The translations under genes and the position numbers were made by a program. From DASPKM01 sp035628135 (GTDB taxonomy: Bacteria > Bacteroidota > Bacteroidia > Chitinophagales > Chitinophagaceae), in the NCBI GenBank assembly GCA_035628135.1, contig DASPKM010000006.1:372001-436000 (forward strand): 64,000 bases of DNA, written 5' to 3'. The notes under the pieces are model-generated. The model was not told where the DNA came from. It saw only the letters and a program-made list of their open reading frames with translations, and searched no databases. Positions 42,674 through 51,693 of this stretch are shown here, one piece after another; position 1 is the first letter of the stretch; each line of letters starts with the position of its first letter.

Positions 42674-43558
42674 ATGCGCTCCGTAACTATCCGCTCGGTC
42701 CTCAACAAGCTAAAGCAAAGGGATTCCTGGTTCCTGGTCGACTACACCGTTAACCCATACGAGGGTTGCAGTTGCAATTGCCAGTATTGTTACATCCGCG
42801 GCAGCAAATACGGCGAGAACATGGCTGAAGCGCTCGCATTTAAAAGCAACGCTCCCGAAGTGTTGGCAAAGCAATTGAAGAACCGCGCATCCAAAGGGCA
42901 GCACGGATTCGTGGCGCTCGGTTCTGCAACCGATGCATACCTTCCGCAGGAATCCACGCATCGATTAACAGAAAGCTTTCTAAGGTTATTGCTGCAATAC
43001 CAATTCCCTGTTTTTGTCAGCACCAAACGTACACTTATAACAAGGGACATCGAATTGTTGAAAGCAATTGATGAACAAGCCATTCTTCCGCCTGATCTTG
43101 CTACCAGCCTGGGGCGAGGTCTTATCCTGTCGGTTTCCATTTCGGGCATGGATGAACAAATTGCCCGCACATTGGAACCAAATGCCGTTCCGCCATTGGA
43201 GCGGTTGCAACTCGTGAAGCAATTAAAACAACAAGGTTTTCTGGTGGGAGTAAATGCCATTCCGCTCCTGCCCTTCATCAGCGATACAACGCAGGAATTG
43301 GAAAAACTCATTGCTGCGGCCAAAGAATACGGAGCTGATTATGTTCTGGCAGGCAGCCTCACCTTGTTTGGCGATGAACCAGCCAGCAGCAAGACCCTGT
43401 TTTATAAATTCCTGGAACGTTACAACATAGACCTGATACCTTACTACGATGAATTGTATAACGGTTTTCCCTACCCGCCGCGGCAGTACCAGGTGGCGCT
43501 GAAACAAAGAACCGCAATGCTTTGCAAAAAATACGATATTCGGGCCAGTATATTATAA
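42674..43558 (+). CDS. SPL-family radical SAM protein
   Basis: 294 residues. The cluster motif is Cys32-x3-Cys36-x2-Cys39 in the segment GCSCNCQYCYIRG. Later segments LGSATDAYLPQE, FVSTKRTLITRDIELL and ISGMDEQIARTLEPNAVPP fit the COG1533 spore-photoproduct-lyase-like group. True SPL repairs the spore UV lesion; homologues in non-sporulating bacteria are uncharacterised. Its tight coupling to an AlkD gene 8 bp downstream supports a DNA-repair role, but that is inference. Confidence 0.85.
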   Translation: MRSVTIRSVLNKLKQRDSWFLVDYTVNPYEGCSCNCQYCYIRGSKYGENMAEALAFKSNAPEVLAKQLKNRASKGQHGFVALGSATDAYLPQESTHRLTESFLRLLLQYQFPVFVSTKRTLITRDIELLKAIDEQAILPPDLATSLGRGLILSVSISGMDEQIARTLEPNAVPPLERLQLVKQLKQQGFLVGVNAIPLLPFISDTTQELEKLIAAAKEYGADYVLAGSLTLFGDEPASSKTLFYKFLERYNIDLIPYYDELYNGFPYPPRQYQVALKQRTAMLCKKYDIRASIL

Positions 43559-43566
43559 TATCTGAT

Positions 43567-44136
43567 ATGAATACCGCGCTCAAGGAAATACAGCAACAAC
43601 TGCGCGCCAAAGGAAACCCAGATGCAAAGGATTTTTTCAGTACAATGGTACCCGGCTCACAAAAAATATACGGCGTTAAAACACCGGAATTGAATGCCCT
43701 GGCCAAAACCTATAAGGACCATGGGTTCGGGCTGGCGGAAGCTTTATGGAAGGCCGGCGCGCTGGAAGAAAAAATCATAGCCATTAAAATACTGGAAAAG
43801 ATAGGCCGCAAAGACCCCGACCGCTTATTGAAACTGGTACAACAATTTTCAGGCGGCATCGATAACTGGGCAGTATGTGATGCGGTAGGTATGCAGGGAC
43901 TGCGTTCCATCGTCAAAACACATCGCGAAGCAATATTCAAGCTTGCCAACCAATACAAGCGTTCGCCCAATTTCTGGAAGAGAAGGCTTTCTCTGGTTAT
44001 GGTAGAATGGTACACGCGGGAACCATCGGCCCATGCCGATATCAAAAAACTGGTGAAGGCCCTTGAGAAAGACGATGAATACTATGTAAAGAAAGCGGTG
44101 GATTGGATCAAGCGCAACCTCGCAAAAAGTAAATGA
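43567..44136 (+). CDS. AlkD-like DNA alkylation repair protein
   Basis: 189 residues from the ATG at 43567. HEAT-like repeats form the fold. The segment GIDNWAVCDAVGMQGL holds the family aspartate (Asp99 or Asp105) and tryptophan; the last repeats read FWKRRLSLVMVEWYTR. AlkD excises N3/N7-alkylated purines without base flipping. At 189 residues it is about 40 shorter than B. cereus AlkD. Third gene of the hydrolase-SPL-AlkD string. Confidence 0.88.
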   Translation: MNTALKEIQQQLRAKGNPDAKDFFSTMVPGSQKIYGVKTPELNALAKTYKDHGFGLAEALWKAGALEEKIIAIKILEKIGRKDPDRLLKLVQQFSGGIDNWAVCDAVGMQGLRSIVKTHREAIFKLANQYKRSPNFWKRRLSLVMVEWYTREPSAHADIKKLVKALEKDDEYYVKKAVDWIKRNLAKSK

Positions 44137-44162
44137 TCATCCTTATTTTTCTTGCGACTTGA

Positions 44163-45326
44163 TCATTGCTTCGGCAACACGTACGTCTCCACATCATTTT
44201 TTGTAATGGCCTTGCCGGAAAGGATGATGAGCCGCTCCACTACGTTACGCAGCTCGCGGATGTTGCCCGTCCAGTTGTGCTGCTTCAATGCTTCGATGGC
44301 TTCCTTGTCTATCGCTTTTTTAGCGATGCCATAATCAGCGCACACATCCGCCAAAAAAGTATCTACCAGCAACGGTATATCATCCTTCCTTTCATTTAAC
44401 GAAGGCACATGTATGATGATAACGCTAAGCCGGTGGTATAGGTCGAGGCGGAAGTTCTTTTCATCCACTTCCTTCAATAGATCCTTGTTGGTAGCCGCAA
44501 TTACCCGCACGTCTACGCTGATATCCTTATCACCTCCCACGCGGGTGATCTTGCCTTCCTGCAGCGCGCGCAACACTTTCGACTGGGCATTGGCGCTCAT
44601 ATCGCCTATTTCGTCCAGGAACAGTGTGCCGCCATTGGCCTGCTCAAACTTGCCGATGCGTTGCTTGATGGCCGAAGTAAATGATCCCTTTTCGTGGCCA
44701 AACAATTCACTTTCTATCAGCTCGGTGGGAATGGCCGCGCAGTTTACTTCTATCAGCGGTCCATCGGCCCTGGCGCTTTTTTCATGCACCCAACGGGCCA
44801 CCAGTTCCTTACCCACGCCGTTTTCACCGGTAATGAGTATGCGCGCTTCGGTACCGGCAACCTTGTCGATGGTATCCTTGATGCGGCGTATGGGCTCAGA
44901 CTCGCCGATCATCTCCTGCACTTTGCTCACCCTTCTTTTCAACACCTTGGTCTCCGCCACCAATTGGTTCTTGTCCATGGCGTTACGGATGGTAATGAGC
45001 AGGCGGTTAAGGTCTGGCGGTTTACTGATATAATCGTAGGCCCCTTTCTTTACCGCTTCCACCGCGGTCTCGATAGTGCCATGCCCGGAGATCATAATTA
45101 TGGGGGTATCGGCATTGATCTCTTTTGATTTTTCAAGGAATTCGAGGCCATCTACCTTGGGCATTTTGATGTCGCACAATACCACATCAAATTCTTTTTC
45201 CTTCAATTTTTTAAGGCCTTCTTCTCCATCTCCCGCCTCGTCTATTTTATACCCTTCGTACGAAAGGATCTCGCTCAATGTCTTTCTGATTGCTTTTTCA
45301 TCGTCTATGATCAGGATGTTCGACAT
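44163..45326 (-). CDS. NtrC-type response regulator without Fis DNA-binding domain
   Basis: 387 residues. Receiver domain 1-120 with phospho-acceptor Asp52 (VVLCDIKMPKVDG). AAA+ domain about 135-370: Walker A GENGVGKE at 167-174, Walker B FLDEIGD at 236-242. The sigma-54 contact loop normally reads GAFTGA; here it is GSFTSA (214-219). The protein stops right after the NVVERLIILSGKAI segment, so no Fis HTH follows. It may act from solution on sigma-54 or work with a separate DNA-binder. A canonical pair kinase is not adjacent. Confidence 0.93.
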   Translation of the reverse strand: MSNILIIDDEKAIRKTLSEILSYEGYKIDEAGDGEEGLKKLKEKEFDVVLCDIKMPKVDGLEFLEKSKEINADTPIIMISGHGTIETAVEAVKKGAYDYISKPPDLNRLLITIRNAMDKNQLVAETKVLKRRVSKVQEMIGESEPIRRIKDTIDKVAGTEARILITGENGVGKELVARWVHEKSARADGPLIEVNCAAIPTELIESELFGHEKGSFTSAIKQRIGKFEQANGGTLFLDEIGDMSANAQSKVLRALQEGKITRVGGDKDISVDVRVIAATNKDLLKEVDEKNFRLDLYHRLSVIIIHVPSLNERKDDIPLLVDTFLADVCADYGIAKKAIDKEAIEALKQHNWTGNIRELRNVVERLIILSGKAITKNDVETYVLPKQ

Positions 45327-45442
45327 AATGGCTCCTCATTCCTTTGCATGCTAATAGTATGAAAGGAACTTTTAATGATTAATAACAAACTGGAATATGG
45401 AAAGAAACTCCATTTGAATCAGGGTTTCAAAAATACGGAATA

Positions 45443-46213
45443 ATGAATTTGCTCTTGGCTGCGGCAATAATTTTGCCAGTTTTAAGCTGCGAGGCGCCCG
45501 GAGGTTATCATCTCCGGCACAAACCCGAACCCGCTATTGTTCCTTCCCTGCCCGTTACTGTTGAAGCAATTTCCCTGCCGCCCGGTTACGAAAGAATGGC
45601 CGCACCGGCCGGCTCATTTACAACCTGGCTTCGCCAGGTGCCCCTCAAAAAAAGCAATGTAGTGTATTTATATAACGGTTCGCCTAAACGAAACCAGAAT
45701 GCTCAGTATGCCGTGCTGGACATCAGCGTGGGCAACCAGGACCTGCAGCAATGCGCAGATGCGGTTATGCGCCTCCGTGCGGAATATCTTTTTGCTTTCC
45801 AACAATGGGACGCGATCGTTTTTAAAGACAATGCATCCAGGGCATATTGTTACACCGGCGGAAACAACCGTGCTGCCTTCGATAGCTACCTGCGCCGCGT
45901 GTTTGGCTGGTGCGGCACCGCATCACTGGAAAAACAATTGACACCGGTAAGGCGGTTGAACCAATTGGAAGCCGGCGATGTATTGATCAAAGGAGGCTTT
46001 CCCGGCCACGCAGTAATAGTAATGGACGTGGCCGCGAACCGCAAGGGAGAAAAAATTTACCTGCTGGCCCAAAGCTATATGCCGGCCCAGGACATCCATA
46101 TTCTGAAAAATCCTATGGAACCAGGTGCCTCACCCTGGTATAAAGTAGTTGATAACCAAGCCGTCATAACGCCGGAATGGACGTTTCAGCCGGGCCAGTT
46201 GCGGCGCTGGTAG
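45443..46213 (+). CDS. DUF4846 lipoprotein
   Basis: 256 residues. Lipobox VLSC gives a lipidated Cys16. The body matches DUF4846: ERMAAPAGSFTTWLRQVPL, VVYLYNGSPKRNQNAQYAVLD, CADAVMRLRAEYLF and GGFPGHAVIVMDVA. The GHAV/Asp region has a papain-like (NlpC-like) look, so an amidase fold is possible but unproven. Divergent from the response regulator gene by 116 bp. Confidence 0.87.
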   Translation: MNLLLAAAIILPVLSCEAPGGYHLRHKPEPAIVPSLPVTVEAISLPPGYERMAAPAGSFTTWLRQVPLKKSNVVYLYNGSPKRNQNAQYAVLDISVGNQDLQQCADAVMRLRAEYLFAFQQWDAIVFKDNASRAYCYTGGNNRAAFDSYLRRVFGWCGTASLEKQLTPVRRLNQLEAGDVLIKGGFPGHAVIVMDVAANRKGEKIYLLAQSYMPAQDIHILKNPMEPGASPWYKVVDNQAVITPEWTFQPGQLRRW

Positions 46214-46260
46214 GCACTACAGGTAAACCCTTATCGCACCAATACAGGAGGTTTAAAACA

Positions 46261-46291
46261 TTGACAATGCGCAGCCTGATTGCTAATTTAG
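46261..46291 (+). promoter_or_regulatory. Candidate promoter (TTGACA and TAATTTAG)
   Basis: TTGACA at 46261-46266 and TAATTTAG at 46284-46291 (one mismatch to TAnnTTTG), spaced by 17 bp. Precedes the small membrane protein gene by 46 bp. Confidence 0.4.
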
Positions 46292-46337
46292 AGGCATTAA
46301 TCCTTTGAAAATCTATTAATCCAATAAATGAGTCCTT

Positions 46338-46472
46338 ATGAAAGCAGAACTTTTGATTACTCCTAAAGTACCCGGAAAGATCATGGCGAAGCTGGCGTTC
46401 TTAGGCGTGTTCCTGATGACTTGTGTATATGTATTCGTGCAGTTGCTGAACACAGCCATTCGTTTCTTATAG
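46338..46472 (+). CDS. 44-residue membrane protein, not recognised
   Basis: ATG at 46338 to TAG at 46470-46472. Begins MKAELLITPKVPGKIMAKLA and contains one hydrophobic helix (FLGVFLMTCVYVFVQLL). It has a candidate promoter upstream and a strong terminator 22 bp downstream, which argues for a real small gene. A membrane-embedded regulatory or accessory subunit is conceivable. No family identified. Confidence 0.65.
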   Translation: MKAELLITPKVPGKIMAKLAFLGVFLMTCVYVFVQLLNTAIRFL

Positions 46473-46493
46473 GAAAAATGTGCTTTAAAAATA

Positions 46494-46522
46494 AAGCCCC
46501 GTAAACCGGGGCTTATTTTTTT
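46494..46522. terminator. Bidirectional intrinsic terminator
   Basis: AAGCCCCG (46494-46501) and CGGGGCTT (46507-46514) form an 8-bp stem around TAAAC. Seven Ts follow at 46516-46522 for the plus strand, while the A-rich 5' side gives U-rich RNA for the minus strand. It serves the small membrane gene and convergent pdhB. Confidence 0.87.
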
Positions 46523-46542
46523 GAGTTACAGTGTGCATTGAA

Positions 46543-47529
46543 CTATTTCTCCAGGTACATTAATTCCTTTGCAAGTTTTACAGTCCTGTTCACATCGGGC
46601 AAGGCGCCTGCCACCAGGTTAGGGGCATAGTGCAAGGGCGCGTCCGCAGCTGTAATGCGGCGCACAGGAGCGTCGAGGTAATCGAACCCTTCCTTTTGTA
46701 TGCGGTATGCAATCTCCGATGATACTGAGCACATGGGCCATTGCTCTTCTATTATCAGCAGCCGGTTGGTTTTTTTCACCGATTCTAAAATTGTCATCCA
46801 GTCAAGCGGGCGTATCGTACGCAGGTCTATCACTTCGGCGTTCACACCTTCTTTCTCCAATTCCGTGGCCGCGCCAAGCGCTACCTTCATCATCTTATTC
46901 CACGATACGATGGTTACATCGCTGCCTTGTTTCTTAACGTCGGCCTTGCCGATGGGTATGATGTATTCTTCCTGGGGAACCTCCCCTTTCTCGCCATACA
47001 TCACTTCACTTTCCATGAATATAACGGGGTCTTCATCGCGGATGGCTGCTTTCAGCAACCCCTTGGCATCGTAGGGATTTGAGACCGATATTACTTTGAC
47101 ACCAGGAATATTTGCATAATAGCTTTCAAATGCTGTGGAGTGCTGTGCGCCCAATTGTCCCGCCGAGCCGTTGGGCCCGCGGAAAACGATGGGGCAGCTG
47201 ATCTGGCCGCCGCTCATGGCCAGCATCTTAGAAGCGGTATTCAGTATCTGGTCCAGGGCCAGCACCGCAAAGTTCCAGGTCATGAACTCTACGATGGGAC
47301 GTAGGCCGTTTTGTGCTGCGCCCACACCAATGGCAGTAAAACCCAGCTCTGAAATGGGGGTATCGATCACTCTTTTGGGCCCGAATTCGTCCAGCATGCC
47401 CTGGCTTACTTTGTATGCCCCATTGTATTCCGCCACTTCCTCTCCCATCAGGAACACCCGCTCATCCCTGCGCATTTCCTCGTTCATGGCTTCGCGAAGG
47501 GCCTCGCGGAAAGCTATCTGTCTTGCCAT
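46543..47529 (-). CDS. pdhB: Pyruvate dehydrogenase E1 component, beta subunit
   Basis: 328 residues. Transketolase pyrimidine-binding domain with VFLMGEEVAEYNGAYKVSQGM and FGPKRVIDTPISELGFTAIG, then the C-terminal domain with EEQWPMCSVSSEIA. Forms the alpha2-beta2 heterotetramer of the thiamine-PP E1 that decarboxylates pyruvate. No E1-alpha gene is adjacent, so it is encoded elsewhere. A branched-chain 2-oxoacid E1-beta is the alternative; the MTWNFAVLALDQI region favours PDH. Confidence 0.93.
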   Translation of the reverse strand: MARQIAFREALREAMNEEMRRDERVFLMGEEVAEYNGAYKVSQGMLDEFGPKRVIDTPISELGFTAIGVGAAQNGLRPIVEFMTWNFAVLALDQILNTASKMLAMSGGQISCPIVFRGPNGSAGQLGAQHSTAFESYYANIPGVKVISVSNPYDAKGLLKAAIRDEDPVIFMESEVMYGEKGEVPQEEYIIPIGKADVKKQGSDVTIVSWNKMMKVALGAATELEKEGVNAEVIDLRTIRPLDWMTILESVKKTNRLLIIEEQWPMCSVSSEIAYRIQKEGFDYLDAPVRRITAADAPLHYAPNLVAGALPDVNRTVKLAKELMYLEK

Positions 47530-47551
47530 TCAGTTTTTCAATTTTGAGGGG

Positions 47552-47559
47552 CAAAAATA
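47552..47559 (-). promoter_or_regulatory. Candidate -7 box of pdhB (TATTTTTG)
   Basis: Exact TAnnTTTG match on the minus strand, 22 bp before the start codon. A TTTG about 22 bp upstream fits the -33 element. Confidence 0.5.
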
Positions 47560-47703
47560 AGGGTTAAACTCCAAATGTGTCCAAAGCACTCTTAGCAGCG
47601 TGAAGTACGGCTGCGCATCGTCCACTCATCGCCTCTAAGTGGACATACGTCAAACAAATTTCCCTCAGGCCACCGCCCGCGATATGTTTGAAAAAAAATT
47701 CAA

Positions 47704-48954
47704 ATGCAACCAACATCGCGGCACGCTTATATCGATTGGCTTCGCATCCTCGCAATCCTCGGCGTACTGTTCTTTCATGCTGCCATGCCTTTTGCGGCGG
47801 AAGAAGACTGGCATATCAGGAACAAGGAAACCAGCAATGTGCTGCTGGAGTTCAATTACTGGTTAAGCCGCTTCAGGATGCCGCTGCTGTTCTTTATTTC
47901 AGGCGTGGTAAGCTTTTACATGATGCAGAAAAGATCGGCCCTTTCTTTTATAGGATTGCGGTTCCGCAGGCTGTTCATACCGCTGCTATTTGGTATGCTG
48001 GTAATTGTTCCGCCGCAAGTGTACATGGAAAGGCTCACGCAAGGCTTTACCGGCTCTTACTTCGAATTTTATCCCAGCATTTTCCAGGGCAAGCCCTACC
48101 CCGAAGGCAATACCAGCTGGCACCATCTCTGGTTCATCGCATATCTTTTTGTGTACGACCTGGTAGCCGCACCATTGTTTGCATGGATGGCATCGGCCAA
48201 AGCAAAAAATTTTATACAAAGACTGAGCTGGCTCGCAAAAGGAAGACGCATTTACCTATTGATGATACCAAGCATTATCGTATATGCATCACTGGTACTT
48301 CAATTCCCGCGTACAGATGATCTTATCCATGATTATACTTATCTCCCTTACTGGTTCTTTTTTCTGCTGATGGGTTTTATTTGCATATCAAATACCGCGC
48401 TCATGGAAAGCCTGGAAAGAAACCGCCGCAGTTCCTTGCTGCTTGGATTGCTGTTGTTCGCCGGCATGAACTACATGCGTTGGAACAACCTGGAGCCCTG
48501 GGATATACATCCCGGTACCTGGCAGAACAATCCCTGGACGTATGGATATCTTGCTATGATCCCCGCCATGGCCTGGACCTGGATATTCGCGATCACCGGG
48601 TATGGCAAAAAATACCTGAACAGGAAAACGGCTTTTTCCAACTACGCCACCCAGGCAGTATATCCTTTCTACATCGTTCACCAAACCGTGATCGTAATAC
48701 TTGCTTACTACGTGGTGCGGGCCAATGATGTTGTATTTGTGAAATACCTGTTCCTGGCATTTGTATCGTTGTTTGCGTCTGTTGCCATTTGCCACCTGCT
48801 AATACAACCTTATAATATCACGCGCTTCCTGTTTGGAATGAAACCAAAGCAAGACCCGCAGGTCAAACATACCCAATCAGCAATCACCAATGCCCAGCAT
48901 GCAACTTCTCCCCAGGAGCCTTCGCGGACGAACATCCAACCAGAAATGGCGTAA
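47704..48954 (+). CDS. Acyltransferase-3 family membrane protein (OpgC/MdoC-like)
   Basis: 416 residues, about ten transmembrane helices. N-terminal signature HAYIDWLRILAILGVLFFHA and FRMPLLFFISGVVSFYM, with the catalytic-type histidine of the FFHA segment. Family members O-acetylate or succinylate sugars such as osmoregulated glucans. C-terminal tail is polar (KQDPQVKHTQSA). It is followed 12 bp later by LytS and LytTR genes; the trio is probably one operon. Confidence 0.88.
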   Translation: MQPTSRHAYIDWLRILAILGVLFFHAAMPFAAEEDWHIRNKETSNVLLEFNYWLSRFRMPLLFFISGVVSFYMMQKRSALSFIGLRFRRLFIPLLFGMLVIVPPQVYMERLTQGFTGSYFEFYPSIFQGKPYPEGNTSWHHLWFIAYLFVYDLVAAPLFAWMASAKAKNFIQRLSWLAKGRRIYLLMIPSIIVYASLVLQFPRTDDLIHDYTYLPYWFFFLLMGFICISNTALMESLERNRRSSLLLGLLLFAGMNYMRWNNLEPWDIHPGTWQNNPWTYGYLAMIPAMAWTWIFAITGYGKKYLNRKTAFSNYATQAVYPFYIVHQTVIVILAYYVVRANDVVFVKYLFLAFVSLFASVAICHLLIQPYNITRFLFGMKPKQDPQVKHTQSAITNAQHATSPQEPSRTNIQPEMA

Positions 48955-48966
48955 CTTGAAAAACAG

Positions 48967-49989
48967 ATGAGCATATTCTTCCGCTATATCTTTCCACCGT
49001 TGTTCGGGTTGCTGATATATACCAGCCTGCGGCTCGTAAACGATATCATTTCAGGCACGCAATTCTGGAAACGCCACTGGAGCATCAATGCCATTGAAGT
49101 CGCCTCCTGCATCATCGTGAGCTATTTCTTTGTATTCATCATTCATTATTTCGTAAAAAAGTTCAGCCTGCAGCAACCCGCTAAACCCACAGCACGCATG
49201 ATATTGAAGGAGTTTGCCACCGTGTGCTTTTTTTGCCTGCTGGTACTGAACCTTACCGTGATTCCCGTGGCGGCCCTTACCGATGATGGCTTGCAGTTAT
49301 ACGATGTCGTAAACATCAACCTTATTCCATTATTGTACCTGCTGTTGTACTATGCAGTGTTACGTGGCAATGCTTCGGTAAAGGCGTTTTATGAACAACA
49401 AGTACAAATGGAAAAACTGCGCAACGATCAATTGGATACCGAACTGAAATTTTTGAAAGCGCAATACCATCCGCATTTTTTGTTCAATGCCCTTAACACT
49501 ATTTATTTCCAGATGGATGAAGACGTGGCAGCGGCAAAAAAAAGCGTGGAAAAGTTCTCGGACCTGCTGCGCTACCAGTTGTACGACCAGCAGCAAACTG
49601 TTGCCGTAAGCCAGGAGATGGAACACTTGCAGAACTTTGTTGCGCTGCAACAGGTACGAAGCCCCGAGAAGCTGCGGCTGGAAATGAACATCAGCCCTTC
49701 GTTGAACGGCCAGCAGGTATATCCGCTGCTATTTTTGCCTTTGGTGGAGAACGCATTCAAATACGCCGGCGGCGAATACATTGGCATAACCGCTACCGGA
49801 AATGAAAGGGAAATATTGTTCGAAGTAAAAAATTCCATTCCCGGTCTTGCCATTCCCGGCCGTGCGGCCGGCATCGGCCTGCAAAACCTGGAAAGAAGAC
49901 TGGAATTGCTGTACCCCGGCAGGCATGAACTAAAAACGGGAAAGACCGATAATAATATGTATATAGCCAGCTTAAAACTCAGGTTGTGA
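48967..49989 (+). CDS. LytS-like sensor histidine kinase
   Basis: 340 residues. Four N-terminal hydrophobic segments, then a short coiled linker and the His_kinase domain with phospho-acceptor His in YHPHFLFNALNTIYFQMDED. The HATPase shows LPLVENAFKYAGGEYIG and IGLQNLERRLELLYPG. No periplasmic ligand domain. Overlaps the regulator gene by 4 bp (GTGA). Confidence 0.93.
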   Translation: MSIFFRYIFPPLFGLLIYTSLRLVNDIISGTQFWKRHWSINAIEVASCIIVSYFFVFIIHYFVKKFSLQQPAKPTARMILKEFATVCFFCLLVLNLTVIPVAALTDDGLQLYDVVNINLIPLLYLLLYYAVLRGNASVKAFYEQQVQMEKLRNDQLDTELKFLKAQYHPHFLFNALNTIYFQMDEDVAAAKKSVEKFSDLLRYQLYDQQQTVAVSQEMEHLQNFVALQQVRSPEKLRLEMNISPSLNGQQVYPLLFLPLVENAFKYAGGEYIGITATGNEREILFEVKNSIPGLAIPGRAAGIGLQNLERRLELLYPGRHELKTGKTDNNMYIASLKLRL

Positions 49990-50705
49990 AAATCCGTTGC
50001 ATTGTTACCGACGATGAGCCCATAGCCCGTAAAGGATTGCAGGGTTACATCGAAAAAATAGACTTCCTTGAATTGGTAGCGGTTTGCGAAAATGCGCTGG
50101 AGCTCAACTCCGCGCTGAAGCAACAGCCCACGGACCTCTTATTCCTCGATATTGAAATGCCGTACATGACGGGCATCGACTTCATGAAAAACCTTTCAAA
50201 CCCGCCGAAAGTGATCTTTACCACCGCCTATGATAAGTACGCCATCCAGGGTTTTGAGCTGGAAGTGCTGGATTATTTGCTAAAACCGATTTCGTTCGAG
50301 CGTTTTGTAAAAGCAGCCAACAAGGCCTATGAATATTTTAAAATGAACATTGCAGCGCAGGCAGGCAGCGGGGCTGAACCGGATCATTTATTCGTGAAGG
50401 CTGATAATAAGCTGGAGAAAGTCCGCTTCGATGAGATACTGTTCATCGAAGCTTTAGAAAATTATGTAGGCATTTATACTACTGCTAAAAAGATCATCAC
50501 GCATTCAACCCTCAAGGCCTTGCAGGAAAAACTGCCGCCGCAGCGGTTCATCCAACCGCATAAATCATACCTGGTGGCCATTGACAAGATCAATTCCATA
50601 GAGGGAAACATATTGCACATACAACAATACCAGGTGCCCATTAGTAAATACCAGAAAGAAGAACTATTAGAGCGGATCGTGAACAATGCATTATTAAAAA
50701 AATAG
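49986..50705 (+). CDS. LytTR-family response regulator
   Basis: 239 residues from GTG at 49986. Receiver domain with Asp55 (LLFLDIEMPYMTG); C-terminal LytTR DNA-binding domain with FVKADNKLEKVRFDEILFIE, LPPQRFIQPHKSYLVAIDKI and the closing VPISKYQKEELL. Pairs with the upstream kinase; likely controls the operon or wall-related genes. Confidence 0.94.
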   Translation: MKIRCIVTDDEPIARKGLQGYIEKIDFLELVAVCENALELNSALKQQPTDLLFLDIEMPYMTGIDFMKNLSNPPKVIFTTAYDKYAIQGFELEVLDYLLKPISFERFVKAANKAYEYFKMNIAAQAGSGAEPDHLFVKADNKLEKVRFDEILFIEALENYVGIYTTAKKIITHSTLKALQEKLPPQRFIQPHKSYLVAIDKINSIEGNILHIQQYQVPISKYQKEELLERIVNNALLKK

Positions 50706-50760
50706 TTTGTGGTTTACAGTTTGCGGTTTGTTGTTAACTTCAACTACAAACAAAAACTTT
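50705..50760. repeat. 7-nt repeat array with inverted return before a phosphoesterase gene
   Basis: GTTTGTG, GTTTACA, GTTTGCG and GTTTGTT follow in exact 7-nt phase at 50705-50732, and an imperfect inverted return (AACTACAAAC at 50742-50751) closes the dyad. Ends at the ATG of the next gene. The sequence just overlaps the LytTR stop codon. Confidence 0.75.
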
Positions 50761-51690
50761 ATGCTCCGCCGTTCTTTCCTGCAAACCGTTGGCGCACTTG
50801 CCGGCGCATCGGCCATCCCGCTTCAATTGAAAGCTGAACCCTTTCGCGGCAAGCCTATCCGCTTTGCCCACCTGACCGATATTCATGTCAAGCCGGGCGA
50901 AATACCGGAGAAAGGCATGGCCAGTGCACTAAACCATGTGCAAATGCTGAAGCAAAAACCCGACTTCATTATCAATGGCGGAGACGCTATTATGGACGCG
51001 CTGGGGGCGGATAAACCGAAGACCCAAACGCAATTCAACCTTTTCAAGGCCATACTAACGAAAGAAAACAGCCTGCCCATCTATCACACCATCGGCAACC
51101 ACGACGTATGGGGATGGTTCGCGAAGGACAATGAAAACATGAAGGCTGATAAACTGTATGGCAAGCAATGGGTGGTAGAGGAATTTGGCATGCCAAAACG
51201 GTATTACAGCTTTACCAAAGGCAAATGGAAGTTCATTGTGCTGGACAGCACACAACTCAATCCCGCCGGAGGCTACATCGCTTACCTCGATACCGACCAG
51301 TACGCCTGGCTGGAACAGGAATTGAAAACTACTCCCGCAAGCAGTTTTATCTGCATGGTTTCTCACATACCCATTCTTTCTATTTCCGCGGGTTTATTCT
51401 TTAATAAAACAGAAGAAAATGGTGATCTGAAGATCCAGCGCAACCTGATGCATACCGATTTCTTTACGATAAAGAAACTATTTGCCCAATATCCCAACAT
51501 ACGCGTATGCATCAGCGGGCACATTCATTTGCAGGACGAATTGGATTACCTCGGTATAAAATATTACTGCAACGGCGCTGTTTCCGGCAGTTGGTGGAAT
51601 GGGAAGTTCCAGGAATTCGGGCCCGCCTATGCCATCATGGAATTGTACGACGATGGAAACACCAAACGCACCATGATCAGCTATTCGTAA
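50761..51690 (+). CDS. Metallophosphoesterase with Tat-like signal
   Basis: 309 residues from the ATG at 50761. N-terminus MLRRSFLQTVGALAGASAIP resembles a Tat or Sec export signal. Calcineurin-like metal motifs are in order: HLTDIHVKPG, INGGDAIMD, IGNHDVWG, VSHIPI and SGHIHLQDE. Likely a periplasmic phosphodiesterase or phosphatase; substrate unknown. Confidence 0.9.
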   Translation: MLRRSFLQTVGALAGASAIPLQLKAEPFRGKPIRFAHLTDIHVKPGEIPEKGMASALNHVQMLKQKPDFIINGGDAIMDALGADKPKTQTQFNLFKAILTKENSLPIYHTIGNHDVWGWFAKDNENMKADKLYGKQWVVEEFGMPKRYYSFTKGKWKFIVLDSTQLNPAGGYIAYLDTDQYAWLEQELKTTPASSFICMVSHIPILSISAGLFFNKTEENGDLKIQRNLMHTDFFTIKKLFAQYPNIRVCISGHIHLQDELDYLGIKYYCNGAVSGSWWNGKFQEFGPAYAIMELYDDGNTKRTMISYS

Positions 51691-51693
51691 CCA

